From assembly GCF_000003815.2 (NCBI RefSeq), contig NC_049984.1, forward strand, positions 18,688,194-18,752,193: DNA of 64,000 nucleotides, written 5' to 3'. This document shows, in pieces, positions 12,290-23,600 of this stretch. This stretch comes from Branchiostoma floridae (Eukaryota > Chordata > Leptocardii > Amphioxiformes > Branchiostomatidae). Position 1 is the stretch's first letter; each line of letters opens with the position of its first letter. Below the pieces are notes generated by a model. The model made no database searches. It was given only the letters and a program-made list of their open reading frames with translations, and was not told the origin of the DNA. Position numbers and translations under genes: made by a program.

Positions 12290-15200
12290 CTGGCTACAAT
12301 AGCAAATTTGCAGTAGCCCTGGCACACCCGCCACTGAGCAAACATTCGGGACGGCTGACCTGCCGTGTGCTATTTCTGCCCATGATAGGTCATGTTCCCT
12401 CTTGTGTTATCTCACAGCATTTAATCTTACCTTGCAGCTAGTTCTCACGTGAGGCAACAGTGGTGTTAAACATCACATGTGAGGCATCAAACAACAACAT
12501 GCCTGACTACAGTTAAAACCAGCCAACCATGTTTTGTGTTATACTGTAGCTTGGTTGTATTCTATTTAGCGCGAGTACTCATCACTTTGTTGAATACATT
12601 ACTTTCTCTAAATTTTAACTGTCAACCTCCATTGTTCAATACATTCCTTTTTCAAGAAACTGAACTTAGTGACAATGGCCATACATACATTTCATAACAT
12701 TTACGGCACAAAAAGAAAAGTATCTCCAAGGCCAAACAAATATCTATACTCACATTGAATCTGATTGTCTCAATGGAAAAGTGGGTTTACCTTGTCATGC
12801 AATGTTGGCTGATACATTCTTCACAATCATTTTTTTCACCCTCTTGCATTCACCAAGGAGGTTTTGCATTCACTGATGATGTCATCTATAAAACTAACTT
12901 TGTAAATTGCCAAAGTGGTGCAAGCTGACACCAGAGAAGTGGTACTTACCAGGAAGGACATGTCCAGTCCAGGTACAGTTACAGGCTGGTGCATTAACAC
13001 TTCAGGTGACTACAGTACGTACTGTCACACAGTTTGCCACAAGTCAGTCTCCCCCACACACGCAGCTACTGCGTTGTGTCCTATTGGGTAAGAAGGGAGT
13101 TAAACACTAATTAGTTTGATTCTTTGAAGTAGGAAAGTCATGGTCAGTCATACATCAAAGGGTTAACCTTTAACTACTGTCTATGTACAGCACCGTTAAA
13201 TCCATCCTTCAAATCTATATATCTTAAAAATTACAAACTTTCAGAAAAAAAGACAAAATGTCTTGTGTTTCTCTTTTGATGGAAGGACACTTGCAGGGGT
13301 ATGGTCTGTCTTAAAACATTTGTACATGATGAAAAAACCTTGCCAACACAGAAAGAAACGGTGTTGTACAGGATGGATGAAGTCAGCTGACAGGAATGTT
13401 GCTGTTTGTTCTGTCATTCCTACCTGCACTTCACCCTACTACTACTAACAAGGTGACTCACTCTAGTGTGGGTGAAATACAGACTAAAAAGGACCTATGG
13501 GTACTGTGTACCTTTGTAAGACTGCATGTACATTCGTATCTAGACTTACCAGAAACCTTCAGAAGCCTAAAAACAGAATTTACTGTTACTAGTGCTAATG
13601 CGAAACATCAGATATTCATAACATGAGTCACTTTCAACGTGGGAGGACAATATGTTTTTGACACCTGCAAAAATTAATAATTATCATATCATAACATTGA
13701 TCCAGGATATAAGTTATTATACCAATACCATAACATATGGTAAAGTTACAAGTTACCAGCCACAGCTTTCATTAAAATTCAAAATGACAAACACGAAATA
13801 ATTAGAAAATTGCTACTTTGAAAATGTAGTCCTTTTGGCATATTTCAGATCTTGTAAACGTAACTAATTTATGAAGTCAGCAACAAACTGAGCACCGCTG
13901 TTAGTTTGGATTTCATAAAAAATGTAAACAAAAGCTTACAAACAATGCAAATAGACCAGCAAAGCAAACAAAAACCTGCATACCTGCCATACAATTGCCA
14001 CAGCCTATGTGATTGTACTTTGACCCCTTACAGAGCTGTTTGACAAAGGGCCAGCTGGGTAACAAAATCCGTAATGCTCATATCGCTTTCCGCAACAACC
14101 TTGTTTTATTTTTAAAGGGACCTCAAAACTGGACATAAAAACAACCATATTTATCATCAGGATTTACGAAAATAACTCTGGTAAAGTTTATGTTTAATAA
14201 ACAAAATAAAGCCAGATCAAGTCAGATTGTCAAGTTCAGGACAAAGTCAACAAGGAAATTATAGGTTGTGTATGTTGGAAAGTTGAAACAGGTAAGAAGT
14301 TTATATTGTTATTAGGTAGTGAGGAAAATTCACTTGTCACTAATAATGCCACTATTGGAACAATGTAAATGTTTATTTTATTACTGATGAGATATATGCT
14401 GACCTTGTCAACCAAACATGGACAGGACAAAGCATGATATTTTTTAGTAATAACTAAATAAGTAAATAAGTATTGTACTATAGACTTGCATACTGTGGTG
14501 TAATGAACTCATCACACCTTGACATGGGGAACGGGTTTTCTGCGCGTGGAGAATTTGCGCGTGCGCGTGAAAAATCTGCGCGTGAAAAAATAAAGTTCCT
14601 GAAATATGTCAGAAAATGTGTAGCAAGGCATAAAAATGTGAACCTAATATATAATTTCCCATCTGTTACCTGAATACTTGGTTTAAAGAAAACCTGATTT
14701 GTAGATCCCTTGGGAATAGGTTGATTTGCATATTTTGAACATTTCAAAATCAAGTAAATTTGACAGAAATACATGGAAAAATTACACATACTATACTATA
14801 TGTTTTATATTGTATGATGTCACAATTTGAGGCTTTTCTCCATTATAGAAGCTTAATTTCATCTTTTTTGAAGCAGATTGTTTCACGCGCAAATTTCAAA
14901 CTTTTTTGCGCGTGGAAACTTAACATTTAAAAATCACTTGAAAAGCACTCAGATCAAGATTCTGTACTCTAGAATGCAACAATACCATACTTGATTCCAT
15001 TTTGTGCCATCTTGTTTGAGCATTTAAGTATAAAACTGCAAAAACTTTTTGAATCCCTTGGGAATCAGCTAATTTGCATGTTTTCACGCGCAGATTTTTC
15101 ACGCGCAAGTATTCACGCGCAAGTTTTTCACGCGCACAAAACCCCAACCCTTGACATGTGCCAGATGTCTTCCATCGTTACTACTATTACTACAGTTAAC

Positions 15201-16103
15201 TCTTCATTTTCTGCCGCTTCAAGTCAAGTGCTGCAACCTTAGAGTCTGGCAACGGTTAGACTATAGAAATTTTAAAGTACATTTTTCAGGGGTGAGAACT
15301 TGCCATGAAAAACCTACTGTACAAGGTACACGACAGTGACCATAAAAAAAAAAATTTTCAAAACCACAACTACAAACCGGTTCCTTCAAACCTTACCCTT
15401 GTCACCAAAAACAATATAATCTCTACAATTATACTACCAATCTGTCTACACTAAACTCTTCTCACGTATGAATAAGACAACTTAAAAATTAGCCAAAGTA
15501 AGACGACTAGTCTGTCAGTTACATGGGAAACCGAATCTTCTCTAGGAGACACTCTAAATTACTGAGTCTAAATAGTCACTCTAAATGCGGTCATCAACTT
15601 CAAGGTTTGGACCAAACTCTTTACTTAGTATGTTACTTTACTCGTGTTAACTGCATGAAGTTTAAACCCAAAACAGGGATTAAATCTGCACAACAACCAG
15701 CCGAGAACATGGCGACGATAAGTGCTTTGTGTGGACGGAAAATTTGTTTACAAAAGTACAAAAGCACTCAGCTCGGTTCCCACGCCGCTTGCCACTGCCC
15801 CCCTCCCCCAATAAACTTTCGTCAAATTTGGTTGAAAAGAGAATTAACTGCTCTTTGAGAATTTAGCTCCTTATTCAGAATAACCTAAGCCACAGAAGTT
15901 TATCAAGACAGTCACTATTTCTGGCGTTTTATAGCGCAAAGGCAAGTCCAGACAAGAAGCGACGCCGATAACTAAATTATTTTGCAGGGTTTGAGTTGGA
16001 TATAAATGACGCCAAACACACCACAAAACTTCCAACAGAAGCATCAAGTTTCTTACACAAATGTCTATGAACATTCAAACCCAGTTACAAAGTTCAAACT
16101 TAC
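12290..16103 (-). other. First intron of the KIFC3-like gene
   Basis: Apart from the transposon at 14527-15149, this is AT-rich sequence in which I see no coding exon. A donor-like site at 12948 (minus strand, CCTG|GTAAGTACC) follows a short open frame starting with ATG (MHQPVTVPGLDMSFL), which could be an alternative first exon, but its phase does not fit the next exon. Confidence 0.5.
14527..15149. mobile_element. Non-autonomous transposon with GCGCGTGAA arrays
   Basis: Inverted ends (GGGTTTTCTGCGCGTG at left; CACGCGCACAAAACCCC at right) flank about 620 bases. Both ends carry clusters of the GCGCGTGAA motif. The flanks share CTTGACATG (14518-14526 and 15150-15158), a 9-base match that fits an 8-bp hAT-type target duplication. 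It sits in the first intron of the KIFC3-like gene. Confidence 0.7.
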
Positions 16104-16195
16104 CAGATAATTCTGTAAATTCTGCGCCCAGACAAACAAGAGAAGAGAGAGAAGAACTCGGACAGACGCGACGCTAGATTCAAATTCAAATTTTG
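16104..16195 (-). other. KIFC3: Probable 5' untranslated first exon of the KIFC3-like gene
   Basis: On the minus strand a clean donor (CTG|GTAAGTT) ends an exon at 16104, about 3.8 kb upstream of the first coding exon. A CRE palindrome lies about 15 bases outside its presumed start. It holds no long open frame. The transcription start is a guess. Confidence 0.45.
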
Positions 16196-16209
16196 TGCTC
16201 TGCTTGACA

Positions 16210-16217
16210 TGACGTCA
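16210..16217. promoter_or_regulatory. CRE palindrome TGACGTCA upstream of KIFC3
   Basis: Perfect CREB/ATF site TGACGTCA just outside the inferred first exon of the KIFC3-like gene. A second one sits at the same kind of position before DNAJA2 (40008-40015). Function is inferred from position only. Confidence 0.45.
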
Positions 16218-16551
16218 TTGATCATGTGGTCTAAAGTTTGGCCCGTTCCCAAGAGTCTCTGCGACTATGCAAACTGGGAAAAACTTCCAGACCGGACGAA
16301 ATTTCCAGAATTCTTATATTTTCTAGAATTCGAGTTTCGTTATTTCTGTAAGCATCATCGACACGTAGAAAGTTCTTTTTTTAAATATATATATGAATGA
16401 ATGAAGACCTTTATTGCACATTTTTGCCACACCGGGCTAAGTACAGGTCACAACAAGACATGTTGAAAAGATACAGTTTACAGATACAAAATGAGACTAT
16501 TGCTGGATAAATTCAAATTCTCCTCACTTTTCTGTTATAGTGGAGATAGGA

Positions 16552-17813
16552 TACCTTTATTCGCGAGGTATCCTATATCCGTCGTAAATATAAACAGCGT
16601 ATCTAGGGATTTCAAAAGACGATGGCACTGCAATATTTTGAAAATATTTGAGTCTGAAACCACTTTCTTTCCACTTGTTTTGTCTCTGCACACACAAATA
16701 TATGTCATAGTAGAGATCACGATCCAGTAGAATGGCCGATTCTCCTAGGAGAAACTCCGATCCAAACTCAAATGATGCTAAGATATAGGAAACAGACTGC
16801 GATCGGGATCTGTCCTAGGACAATCGGCGATTATACTAGTACAGATTGCGATCGGGATCTCTCCTAGGAGAAACTCCGATCCAGTCTCAAATGATATAGG
16901 AAACAGCAATAATCTTTTTGATAAACAATGATTTTATTTAATATTAATGCAAACCTACTTACTCATTACCAACTACACTCAAGCCTACTTGTGTCAATTC
17001 TACAATGTTAACTTCACCGAAGACTACCACACTTGAGTCACTTCTGCTACTGTATTTTGACAGCTGTTGATCACAATGCTTATTGTTCTTCTGTGAAATG
17101 ATTCAGTACAAGTCTGACTAGTGAAATGTACTCAATATGTGTGAAATTGTGAGTAATATCTTGAAACTCTGCTTGATCTTTTGACACCTGTATGACGACT
17201 TTACAGTTGTTACTGTTCTTCAAAAGCCATGAAATTTGCATACTGACACAGCCGACCGATGATGATGATGATAATGACATTGTTTGATGACGTGTTGGTG
17301 TCTTTCACAAATTATAAGATTTTTGCCACTACCTAATCTGAAATTACTTTATCAAAAATTACTTTATCAGAAAACATACATGAAATTTACCATGAATGAT
17401 GGTGATGCTATATACTATAGTGTACCTTGAGTTAAGTTGCAGAAGTGACTCAAGTGTGGTAGTCTTCGGTGAAGTCAACATTGTAGAAGTGACACAAGTA
17501 GGCTTGAGTGTAGTTGGTAATGAGTTAGTAGGTTTGCATTAATACTAAATAAAATCATTGTATATCAAAAAAATTATTGCTGTTTCCTACATCTTAGCAT
17601 CATTTGAGATTGGATTGGAGTTTCTCCTAGGAGAGATCCCGATTGCAATCTGTACTAGTAGAATCGGCGATTGTACTAGTACAGAGTGTGATCGAGATCT
17701 CTCCTAGGGGAAACTCCGATCGCGATCTCTCCTAGGAGAATCGGCGATTCTACTGGATCGTGATCTCTACTGTGACGTATACAACGGATATAGTATACCC
17801 GCGGATAAAGGTG
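16552..17813. mobile_element. 1.26 kb foldback transposon with long inverted arms
   Basis: Arms of about 400-500 bases are inverted copies: 16552 onward (ACCTTTATTCGCGAGGTATC) against the end at 17813 (GCGGATAAAGGT inverted). Inside, TCTCCTAGGAGAAACTCCGA blocks and CACTCAAGCCTACTTGTGTC are matched in inverse on the other side. The loop (about 17060-17410) has no recognisable gene. It lies outside the KIFC3 promoter. Confidence 0.8.
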
Positions 17814-18180
17814 AACTAGCGATATATTGCAGTGACTTTTAGCTCAGTTAAACTTAAAGTCACATCAAACATTCAAAGTACCACAAGAAAAGAGTCCATG
17901 TCATGAACTCATATTATACGCTACTGGAAGGAGTTACAACCATTTGAAATACAAACTCGGTAAGGCTGTTCCTAGCCAAGCTTTATAAAAGGGTTCCTGA
18001 AAATCAAGGGGTTGTTCTAACTTTGGTAGACTTGACTTAGACGAAAGGTTTTCATCAATTTATCCCATTTCTTTTGACTTCATCATACATTTTAGCAACA
18101 ACGGAATATCTAATAAAAATTTTCTTTTTCCTATGAATGTCCTAGCCAGAAGTCTTCGTTCTGCCAGTTCAGTATGTACA

Positions 18181-18464
18181 TTAGGGCTGGTTATCGGTAC
18201 AGCGTACCGGTACAAAACCGTTTTTTCTTGTTGGACCGGTCCAAAAAAAACGGACCTGAAAGAAATAGGTGGACCGGATGTTGGACCGATTAGAAAATTA
18301 ACAGATTATTTTATCAGAAATTCACACGTTTTGGCGCTTGCAGGTGGAAGATAATAACAAGAGTGAAGTAAAGTACAGTTTATAGTAATTTCTACCAAGT
18401 TTTACAGCCTTTGGACCTAAACCGGACCTGGACCTGAATTTTCTGTACCGGTACCTACCCCTAA
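18181..18464. mobile_element. MITE of the TTAGGG...CCCTAA family, complete copy
   Basis: Begins TTAGGGCTGGTTATCGGTAC and ends GTACCGGTACCTACCCCTAA, with many ACCGGTCC/GGACCGG motifs. The flanks share TGTACA, a probable target duplication. A truncated relative is at 10441-10757. Confidence 0.7.
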
Positions 18465-18724
18465 TGTACATCGTTGCCGAAGAAGAGTGACTTATGAAAG
18501 TCGATACGCCCGGAAGTACTGTCCTAAACGTATGCAGTCGTAGAGATGAGATAGCAAGAGAATATTTGCTAACAGTCAAGCCGATATCACTGGTGAGCAG
18601 TCGTGACATCGACAGTATCAAAATCCTAGTCTCTACAAGACTGACTACGTTTTGCCATGATGGGGAGAATAATTTGCCATTGGAGTTTTGCTACCAGAAG
18701 AATCGATCGGCCGCGAAGCGAAGG

Positions 18725-18950
18725 GGAAATATGAATCCCTTGGCTAATGTCCCTACTTTTTTTGCCGAATTTTACGACAAACGCACCCCGTACTAGGAGG
18801 GTCTGGTGGAGGCTACTACTTGGCCGGATTTTGATAGTGCTATATAGCCTCAACAGGCCCTCATACGGGGGTGCGGGGATCGTAGAATCCGGCAAAAAAT
18901 TGGGAAGTTAGCCAGGGGAGTCAGTCCATGCTTAGGTTCATATTTCCCTG
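18725..18950. mobile_element. Short foldback element
   Basis: GGGAAATATGAATCCCTTGG at left pairs with CATATTTCCCTGG at right; further in, CACCCCGTACTAGGAGG pairs with CCCTCATACGGGGGTG. Two arms of about 100 bases with a short loop. No coding content. Confidence 0.65.
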
Positions 18951-19846
18951 GCCAAGTGTCCCGGTGACGGTTCGATACTGCTTGGGTCTTACAAGTTATC
19001 CTATATTCTTTTACATTCTTTTTTCTTTTCATTTTAGAAATCTTGTAGAAACGTCAAAATTAACCTGCAAACAGTGAGGCTTTGTATCTGCATGCATATT
19101 GAGTAACGTGAATGACTATGCGCTCCAAGTTAGAGATTAGCACAAGCCTTGTCCACTACGCCCCATCACAACACTCTCACTCTGTAAGGAAATACACAAA
19201 ATCGATATCGTTTGCAGCTCTGCTTATTGGTTCTTAGCATTTCCAAGGAGCTTAAAAAAGACCTCCTTGGCATTTCAAAGTAGAGGCGTTCAGACAATAT
19301 CATAAAAACAGTACCGACGACGTCCGCTAGGCTTGATCTCCTGTGCATGCTAGTATCCCGAAACACACTCCTAGTAGGCTGGCTTCACTTCTTCTTCCTA
19401 CCCTCCGCCGTCACTTGATGTATGTGGATATCTGGATTCCTTTTGTTCTGTGACCCCCAGTATACAAGTGGTAGGCCTCATCTATTCCCCCTAACCTTTC
19501 TCACAATTTCTTGATGGGGTTTCCGAGTTGTTGCTGTTGTTTTTGTTTACACCAGTGCTTGGGCCATGGATTACTTGGTAAGAATGCATAGACATATGTA
19601 TAGCCTCTTTCACGGACTTCTTGGTGCTCCGGTATTTTATTTGGGATGGGAACTGTCACTTCGGGCATTTATAGTAGCAAACGCGATGCTGAATAACATA
19701 ACTGGTATCTTATTCTCCATTTTATCTTTGTCTTTCACGTAGCTATATTTCTGTATGTACGGTTGCATTTTATCTTTTTATTTATCTATTTTTCTTCTTT
19801 TTTTTCTTCTATTTGCTTTTGGGACAGACGAGGACAATGTGGCACT

Positions 19847-20095
19847 GCACTCAAGTTAGTAACTTATATCAACAGTGCCACATACATAGTACAGACAGAA
19901 GGTAAAGGTAGTCTTTTACCTCCCCGACCGAAGTCAGGTACCCATTTTTACATTTGGGTGAAGTGAGGGAGGTCGTGTAAAGTTTCTTTCCCAAGGGCAC
20001 AACGTCAAGGGGCAAGTTGGGTATCCGATAATCGAACTCAGGACCCGCTAGATTCCGAGCCGAACGCTCTACAGGTTGCGCCACACACGGCGCCA
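19847..20095 (-). mobile_element. tRNA-derived SINE upstream of the LIM gene
   Basis: Read on the minus strand it begins GGCGCCGTGTGTGGCGCAAC with an A box (GTGGCGCAACC) and a B-box-like TCCTGAGTTCGATTA, followed by a body ending near 19847. The T-loop and acceptor stem do not form a tRNA, so this is a SINE head. Confidence 0.7.
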
Positions 20096-20214
20096 CATTT
20101 TATTTCGGATGGAAACTATGAAAACAGATAAAAGACGAACGAGACCGAGTCGAAACGACACACGCCCTTTTAGACACCGCTGAGAGACCTGAAAGCAGAC
20201 GACAAAGTGTTTTG

Positions 20215-20660
20215 ATCAGAATTTTGGCACGTGCGCGCATTGCATGCCGGGTGTTTGATCCAAAACGCATGCGCCGGTGTGCATTCCGCGGGGTCTGTTC
20301 ACTGCTTTTCCGCTTCCGATATGTTTCCGCACATTCCAAGTTAGACCACGTAGTCCCCATCTATCACGTCCTGTCCCGGCGGCACCGTGGCCTGTCAACC
20401 CCTGTCCCGGGACCACACGTGCACAGTCCGCCCGCCCGCGTCCCGTACAACACGTCACATTCCAAACATTCGGCGGGGATGTGTGAAAAGCGGCTCCGGT
20501 TTGCATCATGTCGCTGGAATGCAGCCCAGATCCCTCCGCCGTAACCCGCCATTTTGGAGCAGGTCGTGAGATGGCGTTGTGAAAAGTTTCTGGGAAATTT
20601 CGGAGGAACTTTGAGTGACTTGCACCGGATTTTCTGGGATTGTCGCGAATTCCGATCATC
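20215..20660 (+). promoter_or_regulatory. CpG-rich promoter and 5' UTR of the LIM gene
   Basis: GC- and CpG-rich stretch unlike the AT-rich surroundings, with an NRF1-like GCATGCGCC (about 20268) and a TGCATGCCGGG-type initiator region. It leads into the start codon at 20661. No TATA box is visible. The exact start of transcription cannot be read. Confidence 0.5.
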
Positions 20661-23600
20661 ATGGAGGATTTTGACGAGGACCTCGGGAGGGAGACGGACA
20701 AAATTCTGGAGGAAATGAACCTGTTTGAGGAGCCCCGCGGGTACGGGATCGCTCGGCTTGCTAGCGACACGTCTGCGAGCGACTTGGCGTTCGAGCAAAA
20801 ACGTGAAATGTTTGATCCCAGTCTGAAGAGGCAACGGAAGCGAGATAGCCGCGACAGTCCCTCTCCTTCCTCTCCGTACAGTCCCGAGGGAAGGGGCAAA
20901 CCGTATGGCAGTTTCCCGGTACAAGTCGAGAGAGTGCTAGTCGTGGACCCGGACCAGGACTACCGCCAAGCCCCCCCTCCCGGCTCAGTCCCGTCGCCAG
21001 GAGCGGTGCCAAGTTACGCGTCGCTGAAATCCAACTACTCTGAGGAGGGCCTGTCAGACGCCGGTCAGAGGAGAGGGGGCCACCCTCAACAACAACAGCC
21101 ACACACACGTCAGTTTTCCCCTCACCAAGGGGGGAGGGCGAGCTACGAATCCAGTCCGCGCTCTAGTGCCAGTTTCGACTCTCACCATTCCAGCCCGAGA
21201 TCGAGTGTCAGCGGGCAGTCACCAGGTGTCATGCCGCAACAGTCGACGAGAAATTCTCTGCAAAATCACTCCCAAAGTCCGAGAAATGTCCAGCCGAACC
21301 ATTCACAACAACTTCTACAGGGGGACAGAAACTCTATACCGAACCACTCGTCGGCTGTGCACGATTCCCGGCTCTCCAGTCCCAGGTCTTCCTTGACGAG
21401 CTCTTCGCAGGACTCGCGACACTCAAGCCCGCGGTCCAGCTTCTCCAACCCGACCGTTGAGAAGTACCCTTCCCCTCGGTCCAGCCTGGTCAACCCACCC
21501 GCCGAGAGGTACCCCAGCCCTAGGACGAGCCTGTCGGGCTTCGAGCACCATTCCAGTCCGCGCTCGAGCGGCGCTAGCTCCGACAGCCAGCACTCGAGCC
21601 CGCGCTCCAGTCTAGCCTACCCCTCCCCTTACCCGGGCTCAAATTCCCGGGCGGGGCCCCCGACAGGGTATGACCCAGGCCCTGTCTACAAGCATACCGT
21701 CCCCGCCGGGTCAGGCCTGCTCAGCACGGGGCAGACCCTGGAACCCCCCTCCCCACGGACTTCATCCGTCACCTACGATAAACAAGGCAGGGGGTTCGCC
21801 ACGGCCCCCCGTCCCGCCGTCTCCACTACATCCACCGGCGGGTACGATGTCAAGCATGCGGGCCAAAATAGCGGGGGGCCGGCTGGATATAGCTCGGCCA
21901 GGCCATACGGCACGGACACCGTAGTGGCCACTTCCGGGCCCGGCCAGGTACAGTACTCCACCCCGTACGGGCAGCAACAGCGAGCCGTACCGGCCGGCAG
22001 TAGAGCCCAGACCGCCGCCAAGCCCAAGTTGCGGTACGAGGTGACGCCGCCGAGAGCATCAGGGCCCACATCCGCCGAGCTCAAACTGGAAGCGATGACC
22101 AGAGAACTTGAGGGTGAACTTGACGATCTTCCACAGGGAGAGTACTTTGGTAAGTGTTGACAAGGGAAATCCAGGTTGTCACACCAGCCTTGACCCTACC
22201 CTGACCTAACCATTTGTTGTCTAGTCCTTCGGCTTTGTTTTCCCTGTAAACAAGTTTAAAGGATGAACCCATCAAAAGGCGTCTGAATCACGTCTTTATG
22301 TGTTTTCTTTTTACTACAAATACACTGGTCACTTGAGATGTGGAAAGTCGTTTTCTAAATGCCAATCATACCACGCGTAGGGGAAAACTTAACTTCAAAT
22401 TCAGTCCAAAACTATATACAAAAAGACTGAGTTTCTGTGTCATAGCCTGATGATCTCGAGTCATGGCCAAGAGATTGTCCCTTTTTTTTAGTAGAATTTC
22501 TTATTGTGGTTTTCATTTTTCTTATGCACTGATTTTGTATTGCTACTGGCCAGTCAATACTAATGACACAATATCTGCTTGGAGTTGAAACATTTTGTAT
22601 TGCCAGGATTCTGTTGGGTTAGCATTTGTTCATTTAGGTATCTTAATTCTTAAAAGTAAGTAAGAGTAGAGTAGAGCAGAGCAGAGTTCTTGGGTTGGTT
22701 TGAAGTTGGAACTGGTTGTCCCCCAAACTTGGCCAAAGGAATATTTGCTGACCTGTCTTGCCGAGGACAGTTTTGTATTTACCAGAAATATTTGCTATTC
22801 CCCATCAGTGTCATGTACACTTGGTGTCCCTTGTCTATTTGTTATGGCTGCAATGTTAGCCTAGCTGCTGAGCTTCCTACTGTTTCTGTATCTGTTTCTC
22901 ACCTTGTGGCAGGATAAACTCATCCATTGTGTACCGTTTCCGCAAGCACTTCAATAAGGTTGACATGACTGTGTTCTTGTTTCCTTGCCTTAGTTTTGTT
23001 CACAAAGAGGATTTGGAAGAACCCAGTTAAGTTGACAAAAGAAGTCAGGAGTAGGTGATATTGGAGACTGTTGCCACTAGTATGCATGTGTACCATACCT
23101 TATCCCACAAACCCCTTTATTCAGACTGCACATCCAGATCTTGTATCAAGTCTACATATTTCCTGACATTGTCATGACTATGAGTCAATGTAGGCCAGAA
23201 ATAGAGCAAGTGATTGTCTTAGAAAGCATTTCTGTAGAATTGTTTTGTAAGGGGTTAGAAAATGTTCAGGCGTTTTACAAAAGGCAGTGAAATTCCTGCA
23301 GTGAAAGTGTTGGTTTTGATGGTCTGTTGACAAGGGACAACAAATTGCAGGAACTGCACAAACTGTTATTCTTGCCCAGATAAACACTCTCCTTTGTACA
23401 GGTCTTCTTGGTTTCATCTATGTCATCCTCATCTCAACAAGGCTGAACAAGCACTTGTACAGCAACTTGCTGCAAATATAGAAGTTTCACATGTATTATG
23501 ATAATTTTTTGATATACATTTTTCACTTAGTAATATATTCTCTTTGGTGTCAGGAATTCTATTTGAGGATTGATAGTTAAAATTAACTTTTGAGCAAGTA

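Noticed and set aside
12949-12993. Alternative first coding exon of KIFC3
   Set aside because: A good donor and a short ATG frame exist, but the phase does not fit the next exon; kept only as a note.
19988-20095. tRNA gene on the minus strand
   Set aside because: A and B boxes are present but the cloverleaf is not, and a SINE body follows.
20216-20924. Minus-strand frames of 227 and 186 codons across the LIM promoter and first exon
   Set aside because: GC-rich shadow frames opposite a well-supported exon; no splice or family evidence.
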